Source of the DNA: an uncultured Oxalobacteraceae bacterium
GTDB taxonomy: Bacteria; Pseudomonadota; Gammaproteobacteria; Burkholderiales; Burkholderiaceae
Assembly: GCA_946480015.1 (NCBI GenBank)
Contig: CAMLIL010000059.1
Span: 1 to 35,054, forward strand
DNA: 35,054 nt
Direction of reading: 5' to 3'
Both the position numbers and the translations under genes were made by a program. Below the pieces are notes generated by a model. That model was not told the DNA's origin. It saw only the letters and a list, made by a program, of their open reading frames with translations, and did no database searches. The first letter of the stretch is position 1; each line of letters begins with the position of its first letter. Positions 27,529 to 35,054 of this stretch are shown here, in pieces.

Positions 27529-27984
27529 TTACGGATAGGCGCAGCCAGGCGCATTACGCAACAAGTAGAACGGATTACGCTGATTCGCGCCGTCGTTCCA
27601 GATTTCGTAGTGGGTCGGGGTCAGGAAGCACAGGTGACGTGAGCTGTCGTACACCAGGCGCGGATAGGTGTTGTGTTCAAAAGCATTTCCGGGAATGTGA
27701 TATTCCCGATAGCGCGTTCGTCCGCCTGGCGGGTTCGGCAGATGCCCGTGATGGTCCGCATGCTCGCCGCGATAATCGGTGGGATTCTGCGCGGTCACGG
27801 CGCGCAACAGACGTTCAATCTGCGTACCCAACAATGACTTCACGGCATGGTATTCCACTTCGTAGATCAGCAAGCCGCTGACCCGTCCGGCGCCATAGCG
27901 GCGATATCCGAGGACCGGATCATTGCTGCGGAAGGCGCCGACCGCATTTCCATTTTGAGTCGCTTGAGCAGGTGTAATAGGCAT
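27529..27984 (-). CDS. RNase Sa/barnase-like (RNase N1/T1 family) protein
   Basis: The product is a 151-aa protein whose C-terminal half looks like a guanyl-specific microbial ribonuclease. RYREYHIP (Glu94), YPRLVYD (Arg109) and LTPTHYEIW (His125) have spacings of 15 and 16 residues. From memory these are identical to Glu54-Arg69-His85 of RNase Sa, so the general base, phosphate-binding Arg and general acid are all present. The preceding HLPNPPG also matches the pre-catalytic LP turn. Residues 1-70 are unknown, and no signal peptide is seen. It starts 13 bp after the 173-aa gene on the same strand, as in a toxin-partner pair. It may be a toxin tip; cytoplasmic expression would need an inhibitor. 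Confidence 0.72.
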   Translation of the reverse strand: MPITPAQATQNGNAVGAFRSNDPVLGYRRYGAGRVSGLLIYEVEYHAVKSLLGTQIERLLRAVTAQNPTDYRGEHADHHGHLPNPPGGRTRYREYHIPGNAFEHNTYPRLVYDSSRHLCFLTPTHYEIWNDGANQRNPFYLLRNAPGCAYP

Positions 27985-27997
27985 ATCGGCCCCGTCC

Positions 27998-28519
27998 TCA
28001 CAGATCGCGCAGGCGTCCGTTGAGGTAGATACTGTTGTTGTGGGTGCCGTAGCGCTTGTGCTTATGCGAATAACGCAAGGTCATCGCCATCGTGAATGCT
28101 CCTAACACGTAGGCTTCCACTCCCCCGCCAACGTCGGCCGGCAAATAGCTGAGGTCAAACAATGGAAACGCTCCCTGTTTGATTTCTTTGGCGAACTCCG
28201 ACTCGGCCTTGGTGCACAGCGAGCTGAGGCGGTCCGAAATCGAACTTCCCGCTGCCCCGTGGTCCGGATATAAGGTCTTGATGTCGAAAAAGCGCCATTC
28301 GGCGGAATTCTTTTGTTGCAGCTCGATATCCCATGCATCGTTTGTCGCAATTCTGCCGGCATAGCCCAGCTGGAGCATCTTGGCCACCACCACACGCTCT
28401 TTCTTCTTGCTGGCCGTTTCCGTTCCAGGCACCAGCGCCTCCGCCTGTCGCCATAAGGCGTCGTCGAAATCGACCCAAGCCTTGGGTTCTCCGTCAAAAA
28501 TAATGTCGATTGTCTTCAT
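27998..28519 (-). CDS. Unknown protein upstream of the RNase-like gene
   Basis: I do not recognise this 173-aa protein. The ATG at 28519 has GGGA upstream and gives MKTIDIIFDGEPKAWVDFDD; a longer frame from 28594 adds 25 residues with no family character. It is charged, with no signal peptide. Residues 70-85 read WDIELQQKNSAEWRFFDIKT, where D-I-E and FFDIKT could be a PD-(D/E)xK-like core, but this is weak. The C-terminal third is basic (RYSHKHKRYGTHNN). Order and spacing suggest that it is the partner of the RNase-like protein, either an inhibitor or a structural component. It does not look like barstar. Confidence 0.6.
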   Translation of the reverse strand: MKTIDIIFDGEPKAWVDFDDALWRQAEALVPGTETASKKKERVVVAKMLQLGYAGRIATNDAWDIELQQKNSAEWRFFDIKTLYPDHGAAGSSISDRLSSLCTKAESEFAKEIKQGAFPLFDLSYLPADVGGGVEAYVLGAFTMAMTLRYSHKHKRYGTHNNSIYLNGRLRDL

Positions 28520-28738
28520 ACCGCGTTCCCTCGTCGAAGTGGCCCGCAGAACGGGATGGGAGTTAATTGTCATACTATATGAACAGAAATACAATCACCT
28601 TCCTGTTTCATGGCCCGTCTCCCTGCGTAGATGTTGCTTCGATACACCACAACCGCGCAACACCTCGGCGATTCGCTGCCGTGAGATGCCTGTTATTCAG
28701 GCTGCGAATGGTAGTGATCACGCGAGTACGTTAGAGCC
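28520..28738. other. Gap between the RNase pair and the right repeat, no gene seen
   Basis: These 219 bases lie upstream of the minus-strand pair and should contain its promoter. No convincing -35/-10 pair, repeat or further gene was found. Composition is more AT-rich than the flanking operons. Confidence 0.3.
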
Positions 28739-29040
28739 ATGTCAAGTTATCCATCGTACGAATGGCGACCATCAAATCAATTGATTGGATTTATATCCCT
28801 GTGACCTTCATACTTCATTCCAACAACTGATCAATAAGAGAGGAAGCAAAAATGAACGTACTGAAAAACATGGAAACCATCTTCGTCATCGCCGTTGCCC
28901 TGACCCTGTCGGCCAACGCATTCGCCAAGGCCCCTGCCGCCACCGCGCCGACCATCGCCAACAACACCAAGATGATCAAGGTCGTCATCACCGGCAAGCG
29001 CCTGTCGCCAGCCGAGAAGGCCCAGCTGGCCGCGCTGTAA
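28739..29040 (+). repeat. Duplicated cassette, right copy
   Basis: This is the second copy of the upstream region plus gene described at 26863-27157. The upstream part differs by scattered substitutions and small indels, so the duplication is not recent. The gene part keeps the same length plus one codon. Confidence 0.75.
28852..29040 (+). CDS. Small secreted protein, KVVITGKRL family, copy 3
   Basis: The product is a 62-aa precursor. The ATG follows GAGGAAGCAAAA. The signal peptide ends ANAFA, and the mature part ends NNTKMIKVVITGKRLSPAEK and then AQLAAL, nearly identical to copy 1. Its stop codon (29038-29040) touches the stop of convergent glcF with no base between, leaving no room for a terminator. 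Function is unknown. Confidence 0.8.
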   Translation: MNVLKNMETIFVIAVALTLSANAFAKAPAATAPTIANNTKMIKVVITGKRLSPAEKAQLAAL

Positions 29041-30264
29041 TCAGCGGTTCAACGCACGGTCGAGCAGTTCGATCCAGTGCGTGACAGGGGTGTCGGTTCC
29101 CGACTGAAGATGTGTCAGGCAACCGATATTGGCAGAAACGATTTCCTGCGCCCCGGTCGCTTTCAGATTCGCCAGCTTGCGGTCGCGTAATTCGTGCGAC
29201 AGCGCTGGCTGCAGGACAGAATAGGTTCCCGCCGACCCGCAGCACAGATGGCTGTCCGCGCACAGCACCACATCGACGCCGGCTGCACGCAATACCCCCT
29301 CCACCTTCCCCCGGATCTGCTGGCCATGCTGCAAGGTGCATGGCGGATGGTAGGCCACCCTTTCCCCGATTTTCCCGCGCAGCTTTTCCGCCAGCGCCGC
29401 TTCGAATTCCGGCACAATTTCCGACAGGTCGCGCGTCATCGCTGAAATGCGCCCGGCCTTGGCGGCATAGGCGCTGTCGTGGCGCAGCAGATGGCCGTAC
29501 TCCTTGACCGTCACGCCGCAGCCCGACGCCGTCATCACAATCGCCTCGACCTGCTCGAGCAGCGGCCACCACGCGTCGATATTGCGGCGCATGTCGTCCA
29601 GCCCGCCGTCCTGGTCGTTCATGTGAAAGCGCAGCGCGCCGCAGCAGCCCTCCTTCGGCGCGACCATCAGTTCAATCCCGCAGGCGTCGAGCACGCGCGC
29701 GCTGGCGGCGTTGATGTTGGGCGCCATCGCCGGCTGCACGCAGCCATCGAGCACCAGCATCTTGCGCGCATGCGTGCGCGTGGGCCAGCGCCCGGCCGGT
29801 GCGCTGCGCGGCAGTTTGTCCTGCAGCGCGGGGGACAGAAGCGGGCGCACCAGCTGGCCAGCCTTGAAGGCCGGCTTGAAGATCCATTTGCGCGGCAGCG
29901 CTTCCTTGAGCACCGTGCGCGTGATGCGTTCTCCCAGTGGGCGCGCCACGCGCTGCTCGACCACCTTGCGGCCGATGTCGGCCAGCCGGCCGTACCGGAC
30001 GCCCGACGGGCAGGTCGACTCGCAATTGCGGCAGGTGAGGCAGCGGTCCAGATGGACCTGGGTCTTGCGCGTGACCTCGGCGCCTTCGAGCACCTGCTTG
30101 ATCAGGTAAATGCGGCCGCGCGGGCCATCGAGTTCGTCGCCCAGCAGCTGGTAGGTCGGGCATGTGGCGGTGCAGAAGCCGCAATGCACGCACGCGCGCA
30201 GGATGCTTTCGGCTTCATCGCCGTCGGCCGTGCCCTTGATGAAATCAGCGAGATTGGTTTGCAT
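29041..30264 (-). CDS. glcF: Glycolate oxidase iron-sulfur subunit
   Basis: The product is a 407-aa subunit of the membrane-associated glycolate dehydrogenase complex that passes electrons from GlcD towards quinone. Two 4Fe-4S motifs are present near the N-terminus: CVHCGFCTATCPTY and CLTCRNCESTCPSG. Two CCG-type cysteine domains follow (GCCGALRFH and HLCCGSAGTY). The ATG at 30264 lies 2 bp after the glcE stop and gives MQTNLADFIK, the normal GlcF start. It is the last gene of glcD-glcE-glcF. Confidence 0.96.
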   Translation of the reverse strand: MQTNLADFIKGTADGDEAESILRACVHCGFCTATCPTYQLLGDELDGPRGRIYLIKQVLEGAEVTRKTQVHLDRCLTCRNCESTCPSGVRYGRLADIGRKVVEQRVARPLGERITRTVLKEALPRKWIFKPAFKAGQLVRPLLSPALQDKLPRSAPAGRWPTRTHARKMLVLDGCVQPAMAPNINAASARVLDACGIELMVAPKEGCCGALRFHMNDQDGGLDDMRRNIDAWWPLLEQVEAIVMTASGCGVTVKEYGHLLRHDSAYAAKAGRISAMTRDLSEIVPEFEAALAEKLRGKIGERVAYHPPCTLQHGQQIRGKVEGVLRAAGVDVVLCADSHLCCGSAGTYSVLQPALSHELRDRKLANLKATGAQEIVSANIGCLTHLQSGTDTPVTHWIELLDRALNR

Positions 30265-30266
30265 GG

Positions 30267-31310
30267 TTAATACATCCGCCCCGGATTGAAGACGTGCGTT
30301 GGATCGAACGAGGCCTTGAGGCGCGCGTGAATGGTGGCAAGCGCCGGCGCCAGCGGATGGAATACGCCGGCGCTTTTGTCGCCGCCACGGAACAGCGTCG
30401 CGTGGCCGCCAGCCGCCGCGACCGCGGCGCGCAGTTTCGGTGCGGCGGCGGAATCGGCGCGCAGCCAGCGTTGCGCGCCGCCCCACTCGATCAGTTGCGC
30501 TCCGCCGAGGATCAAGGCACTGGCCGCCGACGGCAGCGACAGGCGCCACAAGGCCTGGCCGCCATCGAAAAATGGGTGGGTCTGCTCGCGCAGGCTGGCC
30601 CAGAAGGCAGCGCCATCGATGCGCTCCCCACCCAGCTGCGCGGCGGCCGCTTTCACCGCCGCCTGGGCGCCGGACAGGCGCACCGTCAGCACGCCGTCAT
30701 GCCAGCAGCTGGCTGACAGCGGCAGCGGCTGGCCGCCCCATTCGTTCAGCTGGCGCAGCGCGTCGATCTCGCTCATCGCCAGACGCAGCGTGATCTCGCT
30801 CGGCGCCTTCGGCAGCACTTTGACCGAGTGCTGCAGCATCAGTCCGAGCGTGCCCAGCGAACCTGCCAGCAGGCGCGAGACGTCGTAGCCGGCCACGTTC
30901 TTCATCACCTGGCCGCCAAAGGTCAGCACCTCGCCCTTGCCGTCCATGAGGACCGCGCCGAGCACGAAGTCGCGCACGGCGCCGCTGGTGGCGCGGCGCG
31001 GGCCGGACAGGCCGCAGGCGATCGCCCCGCCCAAGGTGGCGGCACCGAAGTGCGGCGGCTCGAACGCCAGCATCTGGCCGTGTTCGAGCAGCAGCGCTTC
31101 GATCTCCGCCAACGGGGTGCCGCAGCGCGCCGTGATCACCAGTTCGGTCGGCTCGTAATCGACGATGCCGCTGTGCGCCCGCGTGTCGAGAAGCTCGCCA
31201 TCGAACGCCTGGCCGTACCAGTCCTTGCTGCCGCCGCCGCGAATGCGCAGCGTGCGCTTGGCCGCCGCTGCCGCCAGAATCTGTTCCTTGAAATGATCGA
31301 TTGCCTGCAC
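30267..31310 (-). CDS. glcE: Glycolate oxidase FAD-binding subunit
   Basis: The product is a 347-aa flavin-binding subunit that works with GlcD and GlcF to oxidise glycolate to glyoxylate. The PCMH-type FAD domain shows TLRIRGGGSKDWYG, then FGAATLGGAIACGLSGPRR and GGQVMKNVAGYDVSRLLAG. The C-terminus ends HVFNPGRMY, typical of GlcE. The ATG follows CGGAGTCAGC. It lies 11 bp after glcD. Confidence 0.95.
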   Translation of the reverse strand: MQAIDHFKEQILAAAAAKRTLRIRGGGSKDWYGQAFDGELLDTRAHSGIVDYEPTELVITARCGTPLAEIEALLLEHGQMLAFEPPHFGAATLGGAIACGLSGPRRATSGAVRDFVLGAVLMDGKGEVLTFGGQVMKNVAGYDVSRLLAGSLGTLGLMLQHSVKVLPKAPSEITLRLAMSEIDALRQLNEWGGQPLPLSASCWHDGVLTVRLSGAQAAVKAAAAQLGGERIDGAAFWASLREQTHPFFDGGQALWRLSLPSAASALILGGAQLIEWGGAQRWLRADSAAAPKLRAAVAAAGGHATLFRGGDKSAGVFHPLAPALATIHARLKASFDPTHVFNPGRMY

Positions 31311-31321
31311 GCTGACTCCGG

Positions 31322-32803
31322 TTAAAAACGCGCCAGGCCGGCGTGCGGCAAGCGGCCGGCGGTGACGTGCATCCGGCCGGATTCGGCGCAGCGGTGCAGG
31401 GTCGGAATCGCCTTGTCCGGATTGAGCAGGAAGGCCGCGTCGAAGGCGCGTTTGACGGCGAAGAAAGCATCGAGTTCAGCGCGCGAAAACTGCACGCACA
31501 TCGAGTCGATCTTTTCAATGCCGACCCCGTGTTCGCCGGTGATGGTGCCGCCCACTTCGACACACAGCGCCAGGATGGCGGCGCCGAACTGCTCGGCGCG
31601 ATCGAATTCGCCCGCCTGGTTGGCGTCGAACAGGATCAGCGGATGCAGATTGCCATCGCCCGCATGAAACACGTTCGCGCAGCGCAGGCCGTAGGTCGCT
31701 TCCATCTGCGCGATGCGGGTCAGCACCAGCGCCAGGCGCTTGCGCGGGATGGTGCCGTCCATGCAGTAGTAATCGGGCGAGATGCGGCCCGCTGCGGGAA
31801 AGGCGTTCTTGCGGCCGGACCAGAACTTGAGGCGTTCGGCTTCGGTCCGCGACACCGCGATCGCGCTCGCGCCCGCAGCTTCCAGCACGGCCGTCATGCG
31901 CGCGATTTCCTCCTCCACTTCGACGCTGGTGCCGTCCGCCTCGCACAGCAGAATGGCGGCGGCCTCCAGGTCGTAGCCGGCCCTGACGAAGGGCTCGACC
32001 ATGCGCGACGAAGTCCGGTCCATCATCTCCAGCCCGGCCGGGATGATGCCGGCGGCGATCACGCTCGCCACCGCATTGCCGCCCGTGACCACGTCGTCGA
32101 AGGACGCCATGATCACGCGCGCGGCGGCCGGTTTGGGCACCAGCCTGACGGTCACTTCGGTGACGATGCCGAGCATGCCTTCGGAGCCGACGAACACGGC
32201 CAGCAGGTCCAGCCCCGGCGCGTCGAGCGCTTCGCCACCGAGTTCGATGATCTCGCCGTCGATGGTGGCCACGCGCACGCGCAGCACGTTATGCACCGTG
32301 AGGCCATATTTAAGGCAGTGCACGCCGCCCGAATTTTCGGCCACGTTGCCGCCAATGGTGCAGGCGATCTGCGACGATGGATCGGGGGCGTAGTACAGTC
32401 CGTGCGGCGCGGCCGCTTCGGAAATGGCGAGGTTGCGCACGCCCGGCTGCACCACGGCCAGCCGCGCGTAAGGCTCCATGCGCACGATGCGGTTCAGGCG
32501 CGCGGTGGATACGACCACGCCTTCGGCGATCGGCATGGCGCCGCCGGACAGGCCGGTGCCGGCGCCGCGCGGCACGATCGGCACCTGCAGTTCGCGGCAT
32601 ACGTCAAGGATCGCCAGCACCTGCGCTTCGTTCTGCGGCAAGGTGACGATCATCGGCAGCTGGCGATACGCGGCCAGGCCGTCGCACTCGTAGGGACGGG
32701 TGTCTTCCGCGTCGGCCAGCACGCAGCCGTCGGGCAGGACGGCGCGCAGTGCGGCGGCTACCTCGCGCTGGCGTTCCGGATCGATGCGGTGTGGGGCGGA
32801 CAT
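31322..32803 (-). CDS. glcD: Glycolate oxidase subunit GlcD
   Basis: The product is a 493-aa FAD-linked subunit that oxidises glycolate (and D-lactate in some relatives). FAD-binding motifs are VPRGAGTGLSGGAMP, IACTIGGNVAENSGG and GSEGMLGIVTEVTV; the C-terminal catalytic part shows HAGDGNLHPLILFD and GTITGEHGVGIEK. The ATG at 32803 gives MSAPHRIDPERQREV; upstream residues of the open frame are not family-like. No clear ribosome binding site is seen, and a -10-like TACAAT lies only about 10 bases upstream, so a leaderless message is possible. No glcC regulator gene is in the window. Confidence 0.95.
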   Translation of the reverse strand: MSAPHRIDPERQREVAAALRAVLPDGCVLADAEDTRPYECDGLAAYRQLPMIVTLPQNEAQVLAILDVCRELQVPIVPRGAGTGLSGGAMPIAEGVVVSTARLNRIVRMEPYARLAVVQPGVRNLAISEAAAPHGLYYAPDPSSQIACTIGGNVAENSGGVHCLKYGLTVHNVLRVRVATIDGEIIELGGEALDAPGLDLLAVFVGSEGMLGIVTEVTVRLVPKPAAARVIMASFDDVVTGGNAVASVIAAGIIPAGLEMMDRTSSRMVEPFVRAGYDLEAAAILLCEADGTSVEVEEEIARMTAVLEAAGASAIAVSRTEAERLKFWSGRKNAFPAAGRISPDYYCMDGTIPRKRLALVLTRIAQMEATYGLRCANVFHAGDGNLHPLILFDANQAGEFDRAEQFGAAILALCVEVGGTITGEHGVGIEKIDSMCVQFSRAELDAFFAVKRAFDAAFLLNPDKAIPTLHRCAESGRMHVTAGRLPHAGLARF

Positions 32804-32878
32804 GCGCTGATTGTAAGCAGATTCACCGCGTTTGTCGTATGCTGGCCTATTAATATTTTTACCAGACGGCGGAATTAT

Positions 32879-33433
32879 ATGGGCAACCGACTCTCGAAAA
32901 TTGCAACGCGCACCGGCGACGACGGCACTACCGGCCTGGGCGATGGCAGCCGTACCGGCAAGGACAGCGTGCGCGTGCAATCGCTGGGCGATGTGGATGA
33001 ATTAAATTGTTTCGTGGGACTGCTGCTGTGCGAGGAGATTCCCGCCGAACTACGCGAGGAACTGGTGTCGATCCAGCACGACCTGTTCGACCTGGGCGGG
33101 GAGCTGTGTATTCCGGGCTATCAGCTCATTACCGACGAGCATGTGGCGCGGCTCGATGCTTTGCTGGCCAAGTACAACGCCACCTTGCCGCCGCTGAAGG
33201 ATTTCATTTTGCCTGCGGGTTCGCGGGCGGCGTCGATTGCCCATGTGTGCCGCACGGTGTGCCGCCGTGCCGAGCGCAGCATTGTCAGCCTGGGGCGCAG
33301 CGAAAAGATTAACGAACAGCCGCGCCAGTATGTGAACCGGCTGTCGGATTTGATGTTCGTGCTGTCGCGGGTATTGAACCGGTTTGCCGGTGGCAGCGAT
33401 GTGCTGTGGGAGCCAGATCGCAAGCGCAATTAA
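32879..33433 (+). CDS. Cob(I)alamin adenosyltransferase, PduO type
   Basis: The product is a 184-aa cytoplasmic trimeric enzyme that transfers adenosyl from ATP to cob(I)alamin, making coenzyme B12. The N-terminal ATP motif is KIATRTGDDGTTGLGDGSR. The core motifs are GDVDELNCFVGLLL, FILPAGSRAASIAHVCRTVCRRAER and QYVNRLSDLMFVLSRVLNR. The ATG at 32879 follows GGCGGAATTAT. It diverges from glcD; 75 bp separate the start codons. No cobalamin riboswitch was seen upstream. Confidence 0.95.
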   Translation: MGNRLSKIATRTGDDGTTGLGDGSRTGKDSVRVQSLGDVDELNCFVGLLLCEEIPAELREELVSIQHDLFDLGGELCIPGYQLITDEHVARLDALLAKYNATLPPLKDFILPAGSRAASIAHVCRTVCRRAERSIVSLGRSEKINEQPRQYVNRLSDLMFVLSRVLNRFAGGSDVLWEPDRKRN

Positions 33434-33434
33434 C

Positions 33435-33460
33435 GTCGCCCTTGCGAATGCGCGGGCGAC
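33435..33460. terminator. Stem-loop between the convergent B12 gene and dxs
   Basis: GTCGCCC (33435-33441) pairs with GGGCGAC (33454-33460) across a 12-nt loop, in the 56-bp gap between two convergent genes. It has no T-run on either side, so termination is only plausible. Confidence 0.4.
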
Positions 33461-33489
33461 CGGATTTCAGGGTTTTACGTGCGCGATGC

Positions 33490-35054
33490 TTAACTGTTGT
33501 TCACTACCAGCCGTGGCTCGGCCGCACCGAAGCGCTGACGAATCGAGGCCGTGATTCCCTTGCCGTCCAGCCCCACGCTGGCCAGCAGCACGGCCGGATC
33601 GCCATGGTCGATGAATTTGTCGGGCAGGCCCAGCATCAAGATCGGCTTGACGATGCCTTCGGCAGCCAGCGCCTCGGCCACCGCCGCGCCCGCACCACCC
33701 ATGACAGCCCCCTCTTCCACCGTCACCAGATACTCGTGATCGGCGGCCAGGCGCTTGACCAGTTCGACGTCCAGCGGCTTGATGAAGCGCATATTGACCA
33801 CTGTGGCCCCCAGCGTTTCGCCAGCCTGCATGCTCGGCGCCACCATCGAGCCGAACGCCAGGATCGCCACGCCGGCGCCTGCACGTTTGATCTCGCCCTT
33901 GCCGATGGCGATCTCGGTCAGCTCCGGCGCAATCGCCGCGCCGATGCCGGCACCGCGCGGATACCGCACCGCCGCCGGGCCTTCGTAACGGTAGGCCGTG
34001 GTCAGCATCTGGCGGCATTCGTTCTCGTCCGACGCGGCCATCAGCACCATGTTCGGGATGCAGCGCAGGAAAGAAATGTCGTAATTGCCCGCGTGCGTGG
34101 CGCCGTCCGCGCCCACCAGACCGGCGCGGTCCAGCGCAAACGTGACGTCGAGGTTTTGCAGCGCCACGTCGTGCACCAGCTGGTCGTAGGCGCGCTGCAG
34201 GAAGGTCGAATAGATCGCCACCACCGGCTTGAGGCCTTCGGTCGCCAGGCCCGCGCCGAAGGTCACGGCGTGCTGCTCGGCGATGCCGACGTCGAAATAG
34301 CGGTCCGGGAACAGTTCTTCGAAGCGCACCATGCCCGAGCCTTCGCGCATTGCCGGAGTGATGCCGACCAGGCGCGTATCGGCGGCAGCCATGTCGCACA
34401 GCCAGTTGCCGAACACTTCGGTGTAGGTGGTCTTGCCCGCCGCCCCCGGCTTGATGCCTTCGGTGGGGTTGAACTTGCCGGTGCCGTGATACAGGACCGG
34501 CTCGGCCTCGGCCAGCTTGTAGCCCTGCCCCTTTTTGGTCACCACGTGCAAGAACTGCGGGCCCTTGAGCTTCTTGATGTTTTCCAGCGTCGGGATCAGC
34601 GATTCAAGGTCATGGCCATCGATCGGGCCGATGTAATTGAAGCCGAATTCCTCGAACATCGTGGCCGGCACCACCATGCCCTTGGCGTGTTCTTCGATGC
34701 GTTTGGCCAGCTCCAGCATGGGGCCGGGCAGGACCGACTTGCCGACGTTCTTCGCCGCAGCGTAAAACTGGCCGGACATCAGCCGCGCCAGATAGCGGTT
34801 GAGTGCGCCGACCGGCGGCGAGATCGACATGTCGTTGTCGTTCAGGACCACCAGCAGGTTGATGTCCTCCTGCACGCCAGCGTTGTTGAGCGCTTCAAAG
34901 GCCATGCCGGCGGTCATGGAACCGTCGCCGATGACGGCAATGGCGTGCCGCTGCTCGCCCTTGATCTTGGCGGCCTGCGCCATGCCCAGCGCCGCCGAAA
35001 TCGAGGTCGACGAGTGCGCCGTGCCGAAGGTGTCGTATTCGCTTTCGCAGCGGC
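33490..35054 (-). CDS. dxs: 1-deoxy-D-xylulose-5-phosphate synthase, 5' end outside the window
   Basis: About 520 C-terminal codons are present; the frame is open to the window edge, so the start lies beyond 35054. The enzyme condenses pyruvate and glyceraldehyde 3-phosphate with thiamine diphosphate, the first step of the MEP isoprenoid pathway. Visible motifs are [21 protein letters not shown], the ThDP/Mg motif [27 protein letters not shown], and [15 protein letters not shown] of the transketolase-like middle domain. The C-terminal domain ends near residue 620 in E. coli numbering. An internal ATG at 34983 is not the true start. It shares precursor supply with ubiquinone synthesis (ubiA) but is not linked to it. 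Confidence 0.97.
   Translation of the reverse strand, partial: RCESEYDTFGTAHSSTSISAALGMAQAAKIKGEQRHAIAVIGDGSMTAGMAFEALNNAGVQEDINLLVVLNDNDMSISPPVGALNRYLARLMSGQFYAAAKNVGKSVLPGPMLELAKRIEEHAKGMVVPATMFEEFGFNYIGPIDGHDLESLIPTLENIKKLKGPQFLHVVTKKGQGYKLAEAEPVLYHGTGKFNPTEGIKPGAAGKTTYTEVFGNWLCDMAAADTRLVGITPAMREGSGMVRFEELFPDRYFDVGIAEQHAVTFGAGLATEGLKPVVAIYSTFLQRAYDQLVHDVALQNLDVTFALDRAGLVGADGATHAGNYDISFLRCIPNMVLMAASDENECRQMLTTAYRYEGPAAVRYPRGAGIGAAIAPELTEIAIGKGEIKRAGAGVAILAFGSMVAPSMQAGETLGATVVNMRFIKPLDVELVKRLAADHEYLVTVEEGAVMGGAGAAVAEALAAEGIVKPILMLGLPDKFIDHGDPAVLLASVGLDGKGITASIRQRFGAAEPRLVVNNS

Noticed and set aside
27998..28519. Barstar-like immunity protein for the RNase
   Set aside because: Length (173 aa) and sequence do not match the barstar fold of about 90 residues; only gene order suggests a partner.
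26972..29040. CRISPR array or other short tandem repeats
   Set aside because: The repeats here are two approximately 300-bp gene-containing copies and one diverged gene. No short, regularly spaced repeat was seen anywhere in the window.
31343..32878. Long N-terminal extension of the cobalamin adenosyltransferase
   Set aside because: It is antisense to glcD; the family start and a ribosome binding site are at 32879.
32804..32878. Cobalamin riboswitch before the adenosyltransferase gene
   Set aside because: The 75-bp gap is too short and no B12-box-like conserved element is visible.

Overview
The window looks like chromosome from a GC-rich betaproteobacterium of the Oxalobacteraceae (Massilia/Duganella-like). 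I infer this from the combination of ubiA beside oxyR, a yggS-proC / pilT-pilU divergon, glcDEF and dxs, and from protein wording and base composition. No 16S rRNA or other phylogenetic marker is present, so the genus is a guess. No rRNA, tRNA or CRISPR was seen.

Layout. 1-3350 (+): end of a tRNA methyltransferase (trmL), a 96-aa protein resembling a protease propeptide, a subtilisin-like S8 peptidase and a YdgJ-type oxidoreductase. 3371-8214 (-): a beta-glucan utilisation cassette (GH1 beta-glucosidase, AmpG-like MFS transporter, GH9 glycanase) behind a promoter that carries a LacI-type operator over the start point, followed by a 9-codon open frame. 8245-9905 (-): a third PilT/PilU-type ATPase followed by a heptose-1-phosphate adenylyltransferase. 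10079-12943 (+): oxyR, ubiA and a yqjD-yqjE-yqjK-like membrane operon.

12945-22467 is an inserted island with lower GC. It holds a type I restriction-modification operon on the minus strand in the order hsdM, hsdS, a 347-aa unknown protein with a HEPN-like R-x4-H motif, then hsdR. A fifth gene, translationally coupled to hsdR, is now wrecked: it is frameshifted and split by an intact IS630-family element. Read across the insertion, it resembles a two-TM SLATT-like effector. The hsdM-hsdS-X-hsdR order is the order of the E. coli prr locus, where X is the anticodon nuclease PrrC, so the unknown gene is the best candidate here for an undescribed defence component. A decayed IS5-family copy closes the island against proC.

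22465-26817: yggS-proC (-) diverging from pilT-pilU-gpx (+). 26863-29040: three copies of a tiny secreted protein family (about 62 aa, constant C-terminus with KMIKVVITGKRL). Two copies carry a duplicated 110-bp upstream region. The copies bracket a minus-strand pair made of an unknown 173-aa protein and an RNase Sa/barnase-like protein. 29041-32803 (-): the glycolate oxidase operon glcDEF. 32879-33433 (+): a PduO-type cobalamin adenosyltransferase. 33490-35054 (-): dxs, cut by the window edge.
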